A stretch of DNA of 61,712 nt from Amycolatopsis anabasis (GCF_009765355.1 NZ_VTHK01000050.1:6606-68317); one strand, 5' to 3'. Counted from the first letter of the stretch, positions 33,458 to 41,280 are shown. Numbers and translations: made by a program. The notes: a model not told the origin generated them from the sequence alone.

Positions 33458-33703
33458 TCACGTCCCCGCGACATAGGGCAGGCTCCAGCCGTGGCAGGAG
33501 GACGTGACGTCCGAAAACCCTTGCGCCCGCAGGTCGTTCTCGGTCGCTCTGGCCCAGTTCGCGCATTCGGTGAAGTGGTTCACGCCCGCGCCGGAGAACT
33601 CCTTCGCCACGGTGACACCCGCTTCGGCCGCGGCGGCCGGAACCGCGCCCGCGGCCAGGCCGAGGCCGGTGGCGACGAGGGTGGCGGTGATCAGTCGTTT
33701 CAT
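33458..33703 (-). CDS. Small secreted Cys-pair protein, probably frameshifted at the C-terminus
   Basis: 81 residues; ATG at 33703 with GAGGAGAG upstream. The signal peptide begins MKRLITATLVATGLG and ends VPAAAAEAG. One domain: CANW, seven residues, LRAQGF, then CHGW, matching the paralogues at 20547, 21038 and 33712. The protein stops after LPYVAGT. In the +1 frame the DNA then reads V-T-G-T-V-T-A-T and stops at 33435. That matches the G-T-I-T-G-T-V tail of the paralogue at 20547. A one-base loss near 33460 is therefore likely, real or a sequencing error. Confidence 0.75.
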   Translation of the reverse strand: MKRLITATLVATGLGLAAGAVPAAAAEAGVTVAKEFSGAGVNHFTECANWARATENDLRAQGFSDVTSSCHGWSLPYVAGT

Positions 33704-33711
33704 GTCTCTCC

Positions 33712-33993
33712 TCAGCTCGCCTCGACCTTGCCGACCACCCAGCCGTAGACCAGCGGCACGCTCCACCCGCTGCAACTGGAGGTGACGTGCTCCAGTCCCT
33801 GGCTGCGGAGGGCGTTCTCGGTGGCGATGGCCCAGATCGAGCACTCCTTCATGTTGTCCGCCAGGAATCCGTTGAACAGTTGGTGGAACGTGATCGGTGT
33901 GGTGGCGGCCGACGGCTCGGCCGCGGCGGTGCCCATACCGAGACACCCGGCGACCAGCGCGGCGGAAACCACCCCGGCAAGACGACGTCCCAT
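33712..33993 (-). CDS. Small secreted Cys-pair protein
   Basis: 93 residues. ATG at 33993 is chosen over the ATG at 33999 because GAGGAG ends six bases before the former. The N-terminus MGRRLAGVVSAALVAGCLG is a signal peptide; LVAGC resembles a lipobox, while GTAAAEP offers a normal signal peptidase I site, so it may be a lipoprotein or free. Domain: CSIW, seven residues, LRSQGL, then CSGW, ending VVGKVEAS. Eight bases separate its stop from the start of the gene at 33458, so the two form one unit. Confidence 0.82.
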   Translation of the reverse strand: MGRRLAGVVSAALVAGCLGMGTAAAEPSAATTPITFHQLFNGFLADNMKECSIWAIATENALRSQGLEHVTSSCSGWSVPLVYGWVVGKVEAS

Positions 33994-34099
33994 CTGCATC
34001 TCCTCGTTCGGTCGGAATTCGACGCCTGCTCGATGCGGATGCGTTCCGGGCATGACGGCGATTCGCGGTTTTCCCCGGCCGGTGCGAAAACCGCGTCAG

Positions 34100-35176
34100 T
34101 CATTCGCTCAACCCTGCCAATCGCAGGGCGATCCACAGTTCCGCGCGGTCATTCGGATCGTCCAGCGATTTGCCCAGCGCCGCCTCCGCCCGGCCCAGCC
34201 GATAACGCAGGGTCCGGCGGTGAATACCGAGATCGGCCGACGCGGCCTCGGTGTTCCCGTTCCGCGCGAGAAAGGCGCGAACCGTGCCGAGCAGATCCAC
34301 CTGGGAGGTGCCGTTCGGATGCGCGAGCGGATCGAGCAGGGCGGTCGCCCACGCCCGGCCGCCGGAGTGGGAAACCTGGGCGAGCAGGCCCGCGGTGGCG
34401 AGTTCGGTGGTGGCGGTCAACCGGCCCGCGGGCAGCGTGCTGGTGCGGAAGGTGACACCGACGTTCCGTGCGGCAGCGGGCAGTTGGGCGGGATCGACGG
34501 GCTCGCCGATGAGGCCGGTCGCGCCCGGTGCGGCCGCCACCAGCGAGGCCACCCCGGCCACGCCCCGGTCGTCGCCGGGCACGATCGCGTGCAGTTCGCC
34601 CGCCGGGCCGCGGGCCAGCAGGCCGGGGAAGTCCGCGGTGCCGAGCAGGGCATCCGCGTCCCGATCCGCCACCCCGAGCACCGCGAACCGCACCGGCCCG
34701 CGCGGCAGTTCGATGCCGAGTTCCGCCGCGAACTTCTCGGCCAGATCGCTTTGACCGGCCAGGATCAGCCGCAGCAGCGCGCCCCGGGCCCGCCGCTCCA
34801 CCGCGTACGCGGCGGTGGCGACCGCCTTGCTCAGGGCGATGAACGGGACGTCCTCGCCGATCTCCAGGACCGGGAGCCGGACCCGGGCCGCGGCGCGGCG
34901 CAGCGGCCACGGCACGGTTTCGTGTTGACAGGACAGCCCGAAACCGAGCGCGGTCCCGCCGACCGCGGCGATCTTCTCGGCGTACTCCGCCCAGTCCGGG
35001 CTCGCCGGATCGAATTCCGCGCCCGTGGTGAGCAACAGGGCGCCGGGCACCAGATAGGGCGCCGGGTCCGGCAGTTCGGAGGCGAACACCGACACGATCC
35101 GCGTCCCGGGCTCTCCGGTCAGCAGCCGCAGTCCCAGGCCCGGCTGCTCGGCCAGGGCTTCCACCGTCAACGACAC
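34100..35176 (-). CDS. PucR-family transcriptional regulator
   Basis: 358 residues from the GTG at 35176, with GGGGAG six bases upstream; the open frame continues further but without a comparable start. The N-terminal region opens SLTVEALAEQPGLGLRLL, the PucR sensor-domain pattern. The C-terminal end carries the PucR helix-turn-helix (GNTEASADLGIHRRTLRYR). Divergent from the glycosyltransferase at 35576, so it is a candidate local regulator of the polysaccharide genes. Ligand unknown. Confidence 0.85.
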   Translation of the reverse strand: MSLTVEALAEQPGLGLRLLTGEPGTRIVSVFASELPDPAPYLVPGALLLTTGAEFDPASPDWAEYAEKIAAVGGTALGFGLSCQHETVPWPLRRAAARVRLPVLEIGEDVPFIALSKAVATAAYAVERRARGALLRLILAGQSDLAEKFAAELGIELPRGPVRFAVLGVADRDADALLGTADFPGLLARGPAGELHAIVPGDDRGVAGVASLVAAAPGATGLIGEPVDPAQLPAAARNVGVTFRTSTLPAGRLTATTELATAGLLAQVSHSGGRAWATALLDPLAHPNGTSQVDLLGTVRAFLARNGNTEAASADLGIHRRTLRYRLGRAEAALGKSLDDPNDRAELWIALRLAGLSE

Positions 35177-35529
35177 CGCGATCTCCCCGTGAACGAATTG
35201 CGCATGGCATCTGGATGCGCGTGCGGCCCGATTCTTACGCGGCATTGCGCGATTCGGGTAATCACCGGAAAGGTCTGTCACCGAACGCGCAGTGCGTGCC
35301 GCGCGGAGCCCGGTTCGGCGATGGTGACAGCCGGGTGAAAAATTCGCCTGCGCAGCGCGCACGACCGATTACCGAAAAGCAATAACGGGGCCTTCGGGAA
35401 GCCGCGCCTGATGCCCGATGTCCGGCCCTATGACACAGGTTCCGGGGAAATTCATGTGTGGGCTCGAGCGGCTTCAAGTCGGCCCGCGCGTGGTGTTCCT
35501 TTCTTCTCACAACGCGAGGGAGGAACGAG
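35177..35529. other. 353-bp gene-free divergent region between pucR-like gene and polysaccharide operon 2
   Basis: I see no convincing protein gene here. It contains an inverted pair CTGTCACC (35275-35282) and GGTGACAG (35323-35330) that can extend by GAAC/GTTC across a 6-nt bulge and encloses a GC-rich insert, so it can fold as RNA on either strand. A 16-nt AT-richer motif CGAAAAGCAATAACGG (35373-35388) recurs with one change at 52002. The stretch just before 35530 is an excellent ribosome site. Confidence 0.4.
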
Positions 35530-35568
35530 ATGCCCGGAAAACCAAGACCTGACCGCGTGCCGCGCTGA
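35530..35568 (+). CDS. Possible 12-residue leader peptide
   Basis: ATG at 35530 follows GGGAGG with seven-base spacing, the strongest ribosome site in the neighbourhood. It encodes MPGKPRPDRVPR and then TGA, eight bases before the glycosyltransferase ATG. It may couple ribosomes into the operon or act as an attenuation leader. It may also be chance; no comparison is available. Confidence 0.35.
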   Translation: MPGKPRPDRVPR

Positions 35569-35575
35569 GGGTGTC

Positions 35576-36676
35576 ATGCGGGTATTGCACGTAGCCCAGC
35601 CGACGACCGGGGGAGTGCCCCGGGTCGTGCTGTCCTATGCCGCGGATCAGTTGTGCCAGGGCCACGACATCGTGGTCGCCTGCCCGGACGGACCACTCGC
35701 GAAGGCCGTGCGGCGCGCCGGGCTCGCCCACCTGCCCTGGAGTGCGGCGCGGCGCCCCGGACCCGGTGTCCTGGAAGAGGTCCGCGCCCTGCGGAACCTG
35801 GTCGAGGACGCCCGGCCGGACGTGGTGCACCTGCACAGCGCGAAGGCGGGCCTCGCCGGGCGCCTCGCGGTGCGCGGGCGGGTGCCGACCGTGTTCCAGC
35901 CGCACGCGTGGTCGTTCGAGGCCGTGCGCGGCGGGATGCGGCGCGCGGCCCTGCGCTGGGAACGGCACGCCACCCGCTGGACCGGCCTCGTGCTGTGCGT
36001 GAGCGAGGCCGAGTCGCGGCTCGGCCGGCGCAGCGGGGTCGCCGGTGAGCACCGGGTCGTGCGCAACGGCGTCGACCTCGGCCGGTTCTCCCCGATCGCG
36101 CGGGAAGCCGCCCGCCCCGGCCTCGGCGTGGACGCGGCCACACCGCTGGCGGTGTGCGTCGGCCGCCTGTGCGAGCAGAAGGGGCAGGACCGCCTGATCG
36201 CCGCGTGGCCCGGCATCCGGGCCGAAGTGCCCGGTGCGGAACTGGTGCTCGTCGGCGACGGGCCCGACCGGACCAGACTGGAAACGCTGGCGGGACCCGG
36301 CATCCGGTTCGCCGGGGCCGTCGCGGATCCGCGCCCGTGGTACGCGGCGGCCGATGTGGTGGCGGTGCCGTCCCGCTGGGAGGGCATGGCGCTCGTCCCG
36401 CTGGAGGCGCAGGCCATGGCGCGGTCCGTGGTGGCCTTCGAGGTCGCCGGGATGGCCGAGTCGGTGCCGCGGGAGGCGGGCCGGGTGGTGCCCGCCGGGG
36501 ATACCGGCGCGTTCGCCGCCGCGCTCGCGCGCCGGTTGCGGGACCGGGAACTCACCCTGGCCGAGGGCCGCCTCGGCGCCCGGTACGCCCTGCTCGCGCA
36601 CGACGCGACGGCCGCCGCCCGGAACGTGACCGGCCTCTACGCGGAACTGCTGAAGCGCTGCGGGGTGGACGCATGA
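35576..36676 (+). CDS. GT4-family glycosyltransferase
   Basis: 366 residues; ATG at 35576 with GAGGG upstream, overlapping neither neighbour. Opens MRVLHVAQPTTGGVPRVVL, then DVVHLHSAKAGLAGRL and FQPHAWSFEA, the pattern of GT4 enzymes in undecaprenyl-linked oligosaccharide synthesis. The donor region has CVGRLCEQKGQDRLIAAW and SRWEGMALVPLEAQAMA (E-x7-E with a Gln-Ala variant). Likely adds the second sugar after the WbaP-type protein encoded next. Stop overlaps that gene's ATG. Confidence 0.9.
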   Translation: MRVLHVAQPTTGGVPRVVLSYAADQLCQGHDIVVACPDGPLAKAVRRAGLAHLPWSAARRPGPGVLEEVRALRNLVEDARPDVVHLHSAKAGLAGRLAVRGRVPTVFQPHAWSFEAVRGGMRRAALRWERHATRWTGLVLCVSEAESRLGRRSGVAGEHRVVRNGVDLGRFSPIAREAARPGLGVDAATPLAVCVGRLCEQKGQDRLIAAWPGIRAEVPGAELVLVGDGPDRTRLETLAGPGIRFAGAVADPRPWYAAADVVAVPSRWEGMALVPLEAQAMARSVVAFEVAGMAESVPREAGRVVPAGDTGAFAAALARRLRDRELTLAEGRLGARYALLAHDATAAARNVTGLYAELLKRCGVDA

Positions 36677-38103
36677 ATGTCGGTGAGCCCCGGACGACCG
36701 AGTTGCCGGCCGTCGTGGAGCGGCCGCTGGTCGCCGTGCGCGGCCTGGGCGAGCGGCCGGAGCCCCCGCGCTCGCGGTACCAGCGGTGGCTCGTTCCCCT
36801 GGTGCTCGTGCTCGCGGACGCCGTGGCCTTCGCCGCGGTGCTGCCGGGGGTCGCCGGATCGGCGGCGATCGGCCTGCTGTTCGGGGGCGTGGTGATGGTG
36901 AACTGGGCGGCGGCGGGCGGGTACGGCCGCCGGTTCGCACTGTCCGCTTTGGACGAACTGCCGAGGCTCGCGGCCGCGGTCGCGATCACCGGCGCCGTCT
37001 CGCTGGGCGGGTACCAACTGCTCGAACTGGACTACAGCGGCCGCCGCATCCTGGTGGTCGCGGCCGCCGCGCTGGTGGTCGCCACGGCGAGCCGGACGCT
37101 GTCGTACGCCGTGCTCCGCTCGATGCGCGGAGCGCCGCGGGCCCGCGGCCGCGCGCTGATCTGCGGCACCGGTGCGGTCGGCGTCGAACTCGCGACCCGC
37201 ATGACCGAACATCCCGAGTACGGCCTGACCCCGGTCGGGTTCGTCGACCGCGGCCCGCACCCGGGCCCACTTCCGGTGCCGTTGCTGGGCTCCGCGGTCG
37301 TGCTGCCCCGGCTGGTCGTCGAGCACGACATCGACACGGTGTTCGTCGCCTTCGGCGGCACGGCCGACGAGGAACTGGTCGACCTGCTGCGCAACTGCGC
37401 GCGGCTGCGTGCCGAGATCTATTGCGTGCCCAGGCTTTTCGAACTGCACGACCTGTCGTCCGGGCGGACCGACAACGTCCGGGGCATCCCGGTGACGGTC
37501 CTGCCGCGGCGCCCGTTCCGTACCGTGCGGTGGCGGGTCAAACGGATCGTCGACGTCGTGTGCGCGGCGGGGGCGCTGCTCGTGCTCGCGCCGGTGCTCG
37601 CGCTCGTGGCGCTGGCCGTCCGGCTGGACGGCGGGCCGGGTGTGCTGTTCCGGCAGGAACGGATCGGGCTGGGCGGCCGGCGGTTCCACCTGCTCAAGTT
37701 CCGGTCGATGCGGCCGGAGACCGAGGCCGAGGCGAAGACGTTGTGGAGCATCGCCGACGACGACCGGGTCAGCCGGATCGGCCGCCTGCTCCGCAAAACC
37801 TCCCTGGACGAGCTGCCGCAGCTGTTCAACGTGCTGCGCGGCGAGATGAGCCTGGTCGGGCCGCGGCCGGAACGGCCCTATTTCGTCGAGCGGTTCAGCG
37901 AGCAGTACCCGCGTTACGGCGCGCGGCACCGGGTGCCCGCCGGGCTCACCGGGCTCGCCGCCGTGCACGGCCTGCGCGGGGACACGTCCATCGAGGACCG
38001 GGTCCGTTACGACAACATCTACATCGAAAGCTGGTCGCTGTGGCTGGAAGTCAAGACCGTCTTGCGGACGTTGCCCGCGCTCGCGCGGAGGACCGGACGA
38101 TGA
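36673..38103 (+). CDS. Undecaprenyl-phosphate sugar phosphotransferase (WbaP/CpsE type)
   Basis: 476 residues. About four N-terminal helices and a soluble middle domain (ALICGTGAVGVELATRM, NAD-binding-like) precede a last helix and the phosphoglycosyltransferase core. That core includes FRQERIGLGGRRFHLLKFRSM, then KTSLDELPQLFNVLRGEMSL and VGPRPERPYFV, with the expected Asp-Glu pair in SLDE. It starts each repeat unit by placing a sugar-1-phosphate on undecaprenyl phosphate. ATGA overlaps link it to both neighbours. Confidence 0.94.
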   Translation: MNVGEPRTTELPAVVERPLVAVRGLGERPEPPRSRYQRWLVPLVLVLADAVAFAAVLPGVAGSAAIGLLFGGVVMVNWAAAGGYGRRFALSALDELPRLAAAVAITGAVSLGGYQLLELDYSGRRILVVAAAALVVATASRTLSYAVLRSMRGAPRARGRALICGTGAVGVELATRMTEHPEYGLTPVGFVDRGPHPGPLPVPLLGSAVVLPRLVVEHDIDTVFVAFGGTADEELVDLLRNCARLRAEIYCVPRLFELHDLSSGRTDNVRGIPVTVLPRRPFRTVRWRVKRIVDVVCAAGALLVLAPVLALVALAVRLDGGPGVLFRQERIGLGGRRFHLLKFRSMRPETEAEAKTLWSIADDDRVSRIGRLLRKTSLDELPQLFNVLRGEMSLVGPRPERPYFVERFSEQYPRYGARHRVPAGLTGLAAVHGLRGDTSIEDRVRYDNIYIESWSLWLEVKTVLRTLPALARRTGR

Positions 38104-39281
38104 CCGCACCCGAGATTCACCTGGTGGCCGGGACGCGGCCGGAGGCGATCAAGATCGCGCCGGTCGCGCTGGAACTGGCCGCCGCCGGGCGGATGCGGCC
38201 GGTCATCGTCGCGAGTGGACAGCACCCGGGCATGATCGGGCAGGCGCTGCGGGCGTTCGCGCTCGTCCCGGACGAGGAGTTCATCCTGCGGCGGGCCACC
38301 GGCAGCCAGGCGGAACTGTATTCGGCGCTGCTGCCGGAGTTCCACGAGTTGTGGACCCGGCGGCGACCGGACGCGGTCCTGGTCCAGGGCGACACGGCGA
38401 GTGCCGTCGCCGCCGCGCTGGCCGCGTTCTGGTTGCGGATCCCGGTGGTGCACCTGGAGGCCGGGCTGCGCTCGCACGATCTGGACAGCCCGTTCCCCGA
38501 GGAGGCCAACCGGCGGCTCATCGCCACGGTCGCCGCACTGCACCTCGCCCCGACCCCGCGCGCGGCCGAACACCTGCGCGCGGAAGGGATCGGCGAGGAG
38601 CGGATTCTCACCGTGGGGAACACCGCGGTCGACGCGGTGCGGGTGATCTCCTCGCGGAACCGGGAGTTCGCCGAGCCCGCACTGTCCGAAATGGAGGAAC
38701 TGGCGCGGACCGGGGCCCGGCGGCTGGTGCTGGTCACCGTGCACCGGCGGGAATCCTGGGGCGCGCCGATGCGGCGCGTGCTGGCCGCCGTCCGCACGAT
38801 GCTGCGCGAGCACCCGGATGTCCAGGTGGTGCTCCCGGCGCATCCGAATCCCGCCGTGCGGCAGGAGGTCGAACGCGCGCTGGCGGGCGAACCGCGGGCG
38901 CTGGTCACCGCGCCGCTGGACTACCCCGATCTGGTGCGGCTGCTGCGCGGTTGCGTGCTGGCGCTGTCCGATTCGGGCGGCATCCAGGAGGAGGCGCCGT
39001 CGTTCGGGGTGCCGGTGCTGATCCTGCGGGACACCACCGAACGGCAGGAGGCCGTCGAATGGGGCTGCGCGACCCTGGTCGGCACCGAGGAAGCGGCGAT
39101 CACCGCGGCCGCCGCGGAAGCATTGGCACGTCCCGCCCGCGCCGGTGGACCGTACGCGAATCCGTTCGGCGACGCCGCCACCGGGGCGCGGGCCGAGCAC
39201 GCCCTCGCCTGGCTGCTCGGGCTGGCGGCGGCACCGCGGCCCGCCTGGGACGCGGTGCCCGGCGGCGTGCTGACCGCGTGA
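38100..39281 (+). CDS. wecB: UDP-N-acetylglucosamine 2-epimerase (non-hydrolysing)
   Basis: 393 residues, close to the usual ~375-390. Signatures in order: GTRPEAIKIAPV at the N-terminus, VQGDTASA, HLEAGLRSHD, PEEANRRLI, VTVHRRESWG, and the UDP-binding SDSGGIQEEAPSFGVPVL. Interconverts UDP-GlcNAc and UDP-ManNAc, so the polymer probably contains ManNAc or a derivative. No UDP-ManNAc dehydrogenase is in view. Last gene of operon 2. Confidence 0.94.
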   Translation: MTAPEIHLVAGTRPEAIKIAPVALELAAAGRMRPVIVASGQHPGMIGQALRAFALVPDEEFILRRATGSQAELYSALLPEFHELWTRRRPDAVLVQGDTASAVAAALAAFWLRIPVVHLEAGLRSHDLDSPFPEEANRRLIATVAALHLAPTPRAAEHLRAEGIGEERILTVGNTAVDAVRVISSRNREFAEPALSEMEELARTGARRLVLVTVHRRESWGAPMRRVLAAVRTMLREHPDVQVVLPAHPNPAVRQEVERALAGEPRALVTAPLDYPDLVRLLRGCVLALSDSGGIQEEAPSFGVPVLILRDTTERQEAVEWGCATLVGTEEAAITAAAAEALARPARAGGPYANPFGDAATGARAEHALAWLLGLAAAPRPAWDAVPGGVLTA

Positions 39282-39314
39282 GTAGTCCGGATCACCGCGG
39301 GGTACCCCGGTGCC

Positions 39315-39482
39315 ATGACGACCCGACGCGAGAACGCCGAGCCCACCCGGCCGGAAGAGGACGCACCCGAGGACGAGGCCACGCCGACCCCGCGGGAGGG
39401 CAAAGTCGGCCAGGGCGCCGGTGAGGACGCCGACGCCGGGCGGACCACCGGCGCCGAGGTGCGGTCCTGGGAGCGCGATTAG
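39315..39482 (+). CDS. Small acidic hydrophilic protein
   Basis: 55 residues, MTTRRENAEPTRPEEDAP at the start, no hydrophobic segment, rich in Glu, Asp, Pro, Thr and Gly, hence probably disordered. The ribosome site is weak. The stop overlaps the stop of the convergent gene at 39479 by four bases. Codon third positions are GC-rich as in real genes here, but this could still be a spurious frame. Confidence 0.5.
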   Translation: MTTRRENAEPTRPEEDAPEDEATPTPREGKVGQGAGEDADAGRTTGAEVRSWERD

Positions 39483-39955
39483 ACGGTCGGCTCCGGGGTC
39501 CGGCGGACGACTGCGGCGAGCGCGATGATGGCCAGGAAGGCGACCAGCGCGGTGCTGGTCCTGGTGATGTTGAACGCGTCCCAGCGGTCCAGGATCGCCG
39601 CGTAGTCGGCGGGCACCGAACCGGTCGCCCACTGCTTGATCCGGCCGTTGATCGGGATGTTGCCGAAGCGGGTGATCAGGAACGAGGCCACCGCCAGCGT
39701 TCCCGCGCCCGCCGCGAGCAGCCGGGCGGCGCCGCGGGCCAGGAAGGCCAGGGTGAGGGAGCTGAGCGCCGCCACCGCCATCGTGGTCTGCATGACCGGA
39801 CCGTTCATCTTCATCAGGGCCGCGTGGAAGGTCAGGCGGACCTCCAGCGGGACCGCGTGGAACGTGGTGGCGACGTTGACCGCGCCGTAGCCGAACGCGC
39901 CCGCGAGCAGGCCGGTGGACAGCAGGGCGACCGAGGTGACGAACCGGATCAGCAC
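39479..39955 (-). CDS. DUF1772 (anthrone oxygenase-like) membrane protein
   Basis: 158 residues from the GTG at 39955. Four hydrophobic helices. Family features are LITRFGNIPINGRIKQW and RWDAFNITRTSTAL, matching the N-x-P-x-N and N-x-x-R pattern of DUF1772. Fungal relatives have been linked to anthrone oxidation; bacterial members are mostly uncharacterised. A perfect palindrome sits 16 bp upstream of the start and a TetR gene lies just beyond, so repression by that TetR is likely. Confidence 0.82.
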   Translation of the reverse strand: MLIRFVTSVALLSTGLLAGAFGYGAVNVATTFHAVPLEVRLTFHAALMKMNGPVMQTTMAVAALSSLTLAFLARGAARLLAAGAGTLAVASFLITRFGNIPINGRIKQWATGSVPADYAAILDRWDAFNITRTSTALVAFLAIIALAAVVRRTPEPTV

Positions 39956-39970
39956 GAAAGGCCCTTCCCT

Positions 39971-39994
39971 TTTACTGAGTATCGACTCAGTAAA
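39971..39994. promoter_or_regulatory. Palindromic operator, 10-bp arms
   Basis: TTTACTGAGT (39971-39980) and ACTCAGTAAA (39985-39994) are exact inverted repeats around four bases. This AT-richer element stands out in the GC-rich surroundings. It lies between the tetR-like gene and the DUF1772 gene, in the latter's promoter position; size and form fit a TetR dimer site. Confidence 0.8.
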
Positions 39995-40037
39995 CCTACC
40001 GTGCCGCACCCGGCTCGTGCCACGAGCGGGCTCTTCG

Positions 40038-40658
40038 CTAGGAACCGACCAGACTGGGCAGGAGGGCGTCGACGACCTGCGGGACGCCTTCGACCCGGAT
40101 CTCCGCGGCGCCGGCGAGGTGGCGGAGCATCGCGCGCTGGTAGGCGACGCCGACGACGATCAGCGCGATCGAATCCGGATCGAGGTCGGCGCGGACCCGG
40201 CCGAGTTCGCGTTCCCGCTTCAGGTAACCCGCGATCGGCGCGAGCCCGCGATGCGGGCCGATGTCGCCGTCCGCGCCCCGCTCGGCGAACCGGGCCCGCA
40301 GGTCGCCGTCGGCCTGCACGGCGGCGATGATCGGCGTGATGCGGAGGTAGAACGCCTCGAGGCTGTCGAGCAGCGCGGACAGGTTGTCGCGCAGGCTGCC
40401 CCGGCCCGCGCGCTGGAGCACGTCGGCCGCCACTTCCTTGTACCGCGGGACGTGCGTGTGGACCACGGCCTGGAGCAGCCCCAGCCGGTCGCCGAAGTGG
40501 TAGAAGATGCTCGACTCGGCGACCCCGGCCCGCCGCGCGATCTCCTTGGTCGACAACCGGGCCACCCCGGACTCGGCGAGGATCGCCTCGGTCGCCGCCA
40601 GCACGGCCTCGCGCACACCCGTGCTCGGGCGGCCTCGCCGCCGGGTGTCTCCGTTCAT
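40038..40658 (-). CDS. TetR-family transcriptional regulator
   Basis: 206 residues; ATG at 40658. N-terminal DNA-binding domain: AVLAATEAILAESGVARLST, KEIARRAGVAESSIFYHFGD (helix-turn-helix, residues ~40-59), then an all-helical ligand domain. Same strand as the DUF1772 gene, 82 bp upstream of it, with the palindrome in between. The palindrome is downstream of tetR itself, so autoregulation through it is less obvious. Confidence 0.92.
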   Translation of the reverse strand: MNGDTRRRGRPSTGVREAVLAATEAILAESGVARLSTKEIARRAGVAESSIFYHFGDRLGLLQAVVHTHVPRYKEVAADVLQRAGRGSLRDNLSALLDSLEAFYLRITPIIAAVQADGDLRARFAERGADGDIGPHRGLAPIAGYLKRERELGRVRADLDPDSIALIVVGVAYQRAMLRHLAGAAEIRVEGVPQVVDALLPSLVGS

Positions 40659-40744
40659 CGTCCCGCGATCGTACCCAGCGGCGGGTTTCGGGCCGGACCC
40701 ATGCGGGAACCACTATCGATAACCGATCAGGAGGTGAACATACG

Positions 40745-41002
40745 GTGGCAGTCTGCGAAGTGTGCGGGAACGACTACGACCTGGCGTTCGAGGTGCGCAC
40801 CCAGGACGGCGGGCAGCACTTCTTCGATTCGTTCGAATGCGCGATCCACGAACTCGCGCCGGTGTGCGAGCACTGCGGTTGCCGGGTGGTCGGGCACGGG
40901 GTGCACGTCGACGGCCGGTTCTTCTGCTGCGCGCACTGCGCACGCAGCAGCACGCCGCGCGGTGAGCACGTCCGCGACGCCGTGGGCAGCGCGCTGGGTT
41001 AG
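40745..41002 (+). CDS. Small Cys-rich Zn-binding protein, metallothionein-like
   Basis: 85 residues. GTG at 40745, with AGGAGGTGA seven bases upstream, a near-ideal ribosome site. Cys/His pattern: CEVCGND near the N-terminus, FECAIHE, then CEHCGC and FFCCAHCA. The second half resembles the C-x-C...G-x-x-Y/F-C-x-x-x-C-A arrangement of small prokaryotic metallothionein/zinc-ribbon proteins. Probable metal store or small zinc-ribbon partner; no enzymatic motif. Confidence 0.82.
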   Translation: MAVCEVCGNDYDLAFEVRTQDGGQHFFDSFECAIHELAPVCEHCGCRVVGHGVHVDGRFFCCAHCARSSTPRGEHVRDAVGSALG

Positions 41003-41074
41003 ATGTTTCCCTCGTCTCGAGCCGGGTAGGTGGAGACGGAAGGCAAACTGGCCGAAGCCGAAAGGGGTGCGACC

Positions 41075-41266
41075 GTGTCGCAGCCGAATCCGATCGAGAT
41101 GCAGAAGTACCTGGCCGGGGTCGACTATCCCGCCAACCGCGACCAGTTGGTGGATCACGCCCGGCAGCAGGGCGCCGGGGACGAGGTGGTGGAGCACCTG
41201 CGCGCGCTGCCGGACCGCACGTACGACGGCCCGAACGCGGTGAGCGCCGAATACTCCAAGACCTGA
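41075..41266 (+). CDS. DUF2795 small protein
   Basis: 63 residues from the GTG at 41075 (AAAGGGG upstream); an in-frame ATG at 41030 would add an unmatched leader. NPIEMQKYLAGVDYPANRDQ followed by LVDHARQQGA and a helical end matches the DUF2795 pattern of ~60-residue actinobacterial proteins. Function unknown. Confidence 0.8.
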   Translation: MSQPNPIEMQKYLAGVDYPANRDQLVDHARQQGAGDEVVEHLRALPDRTYDGPNAVSAEYSKT

Positions 41267-41280
41267 CCGGGTATCGGGAA

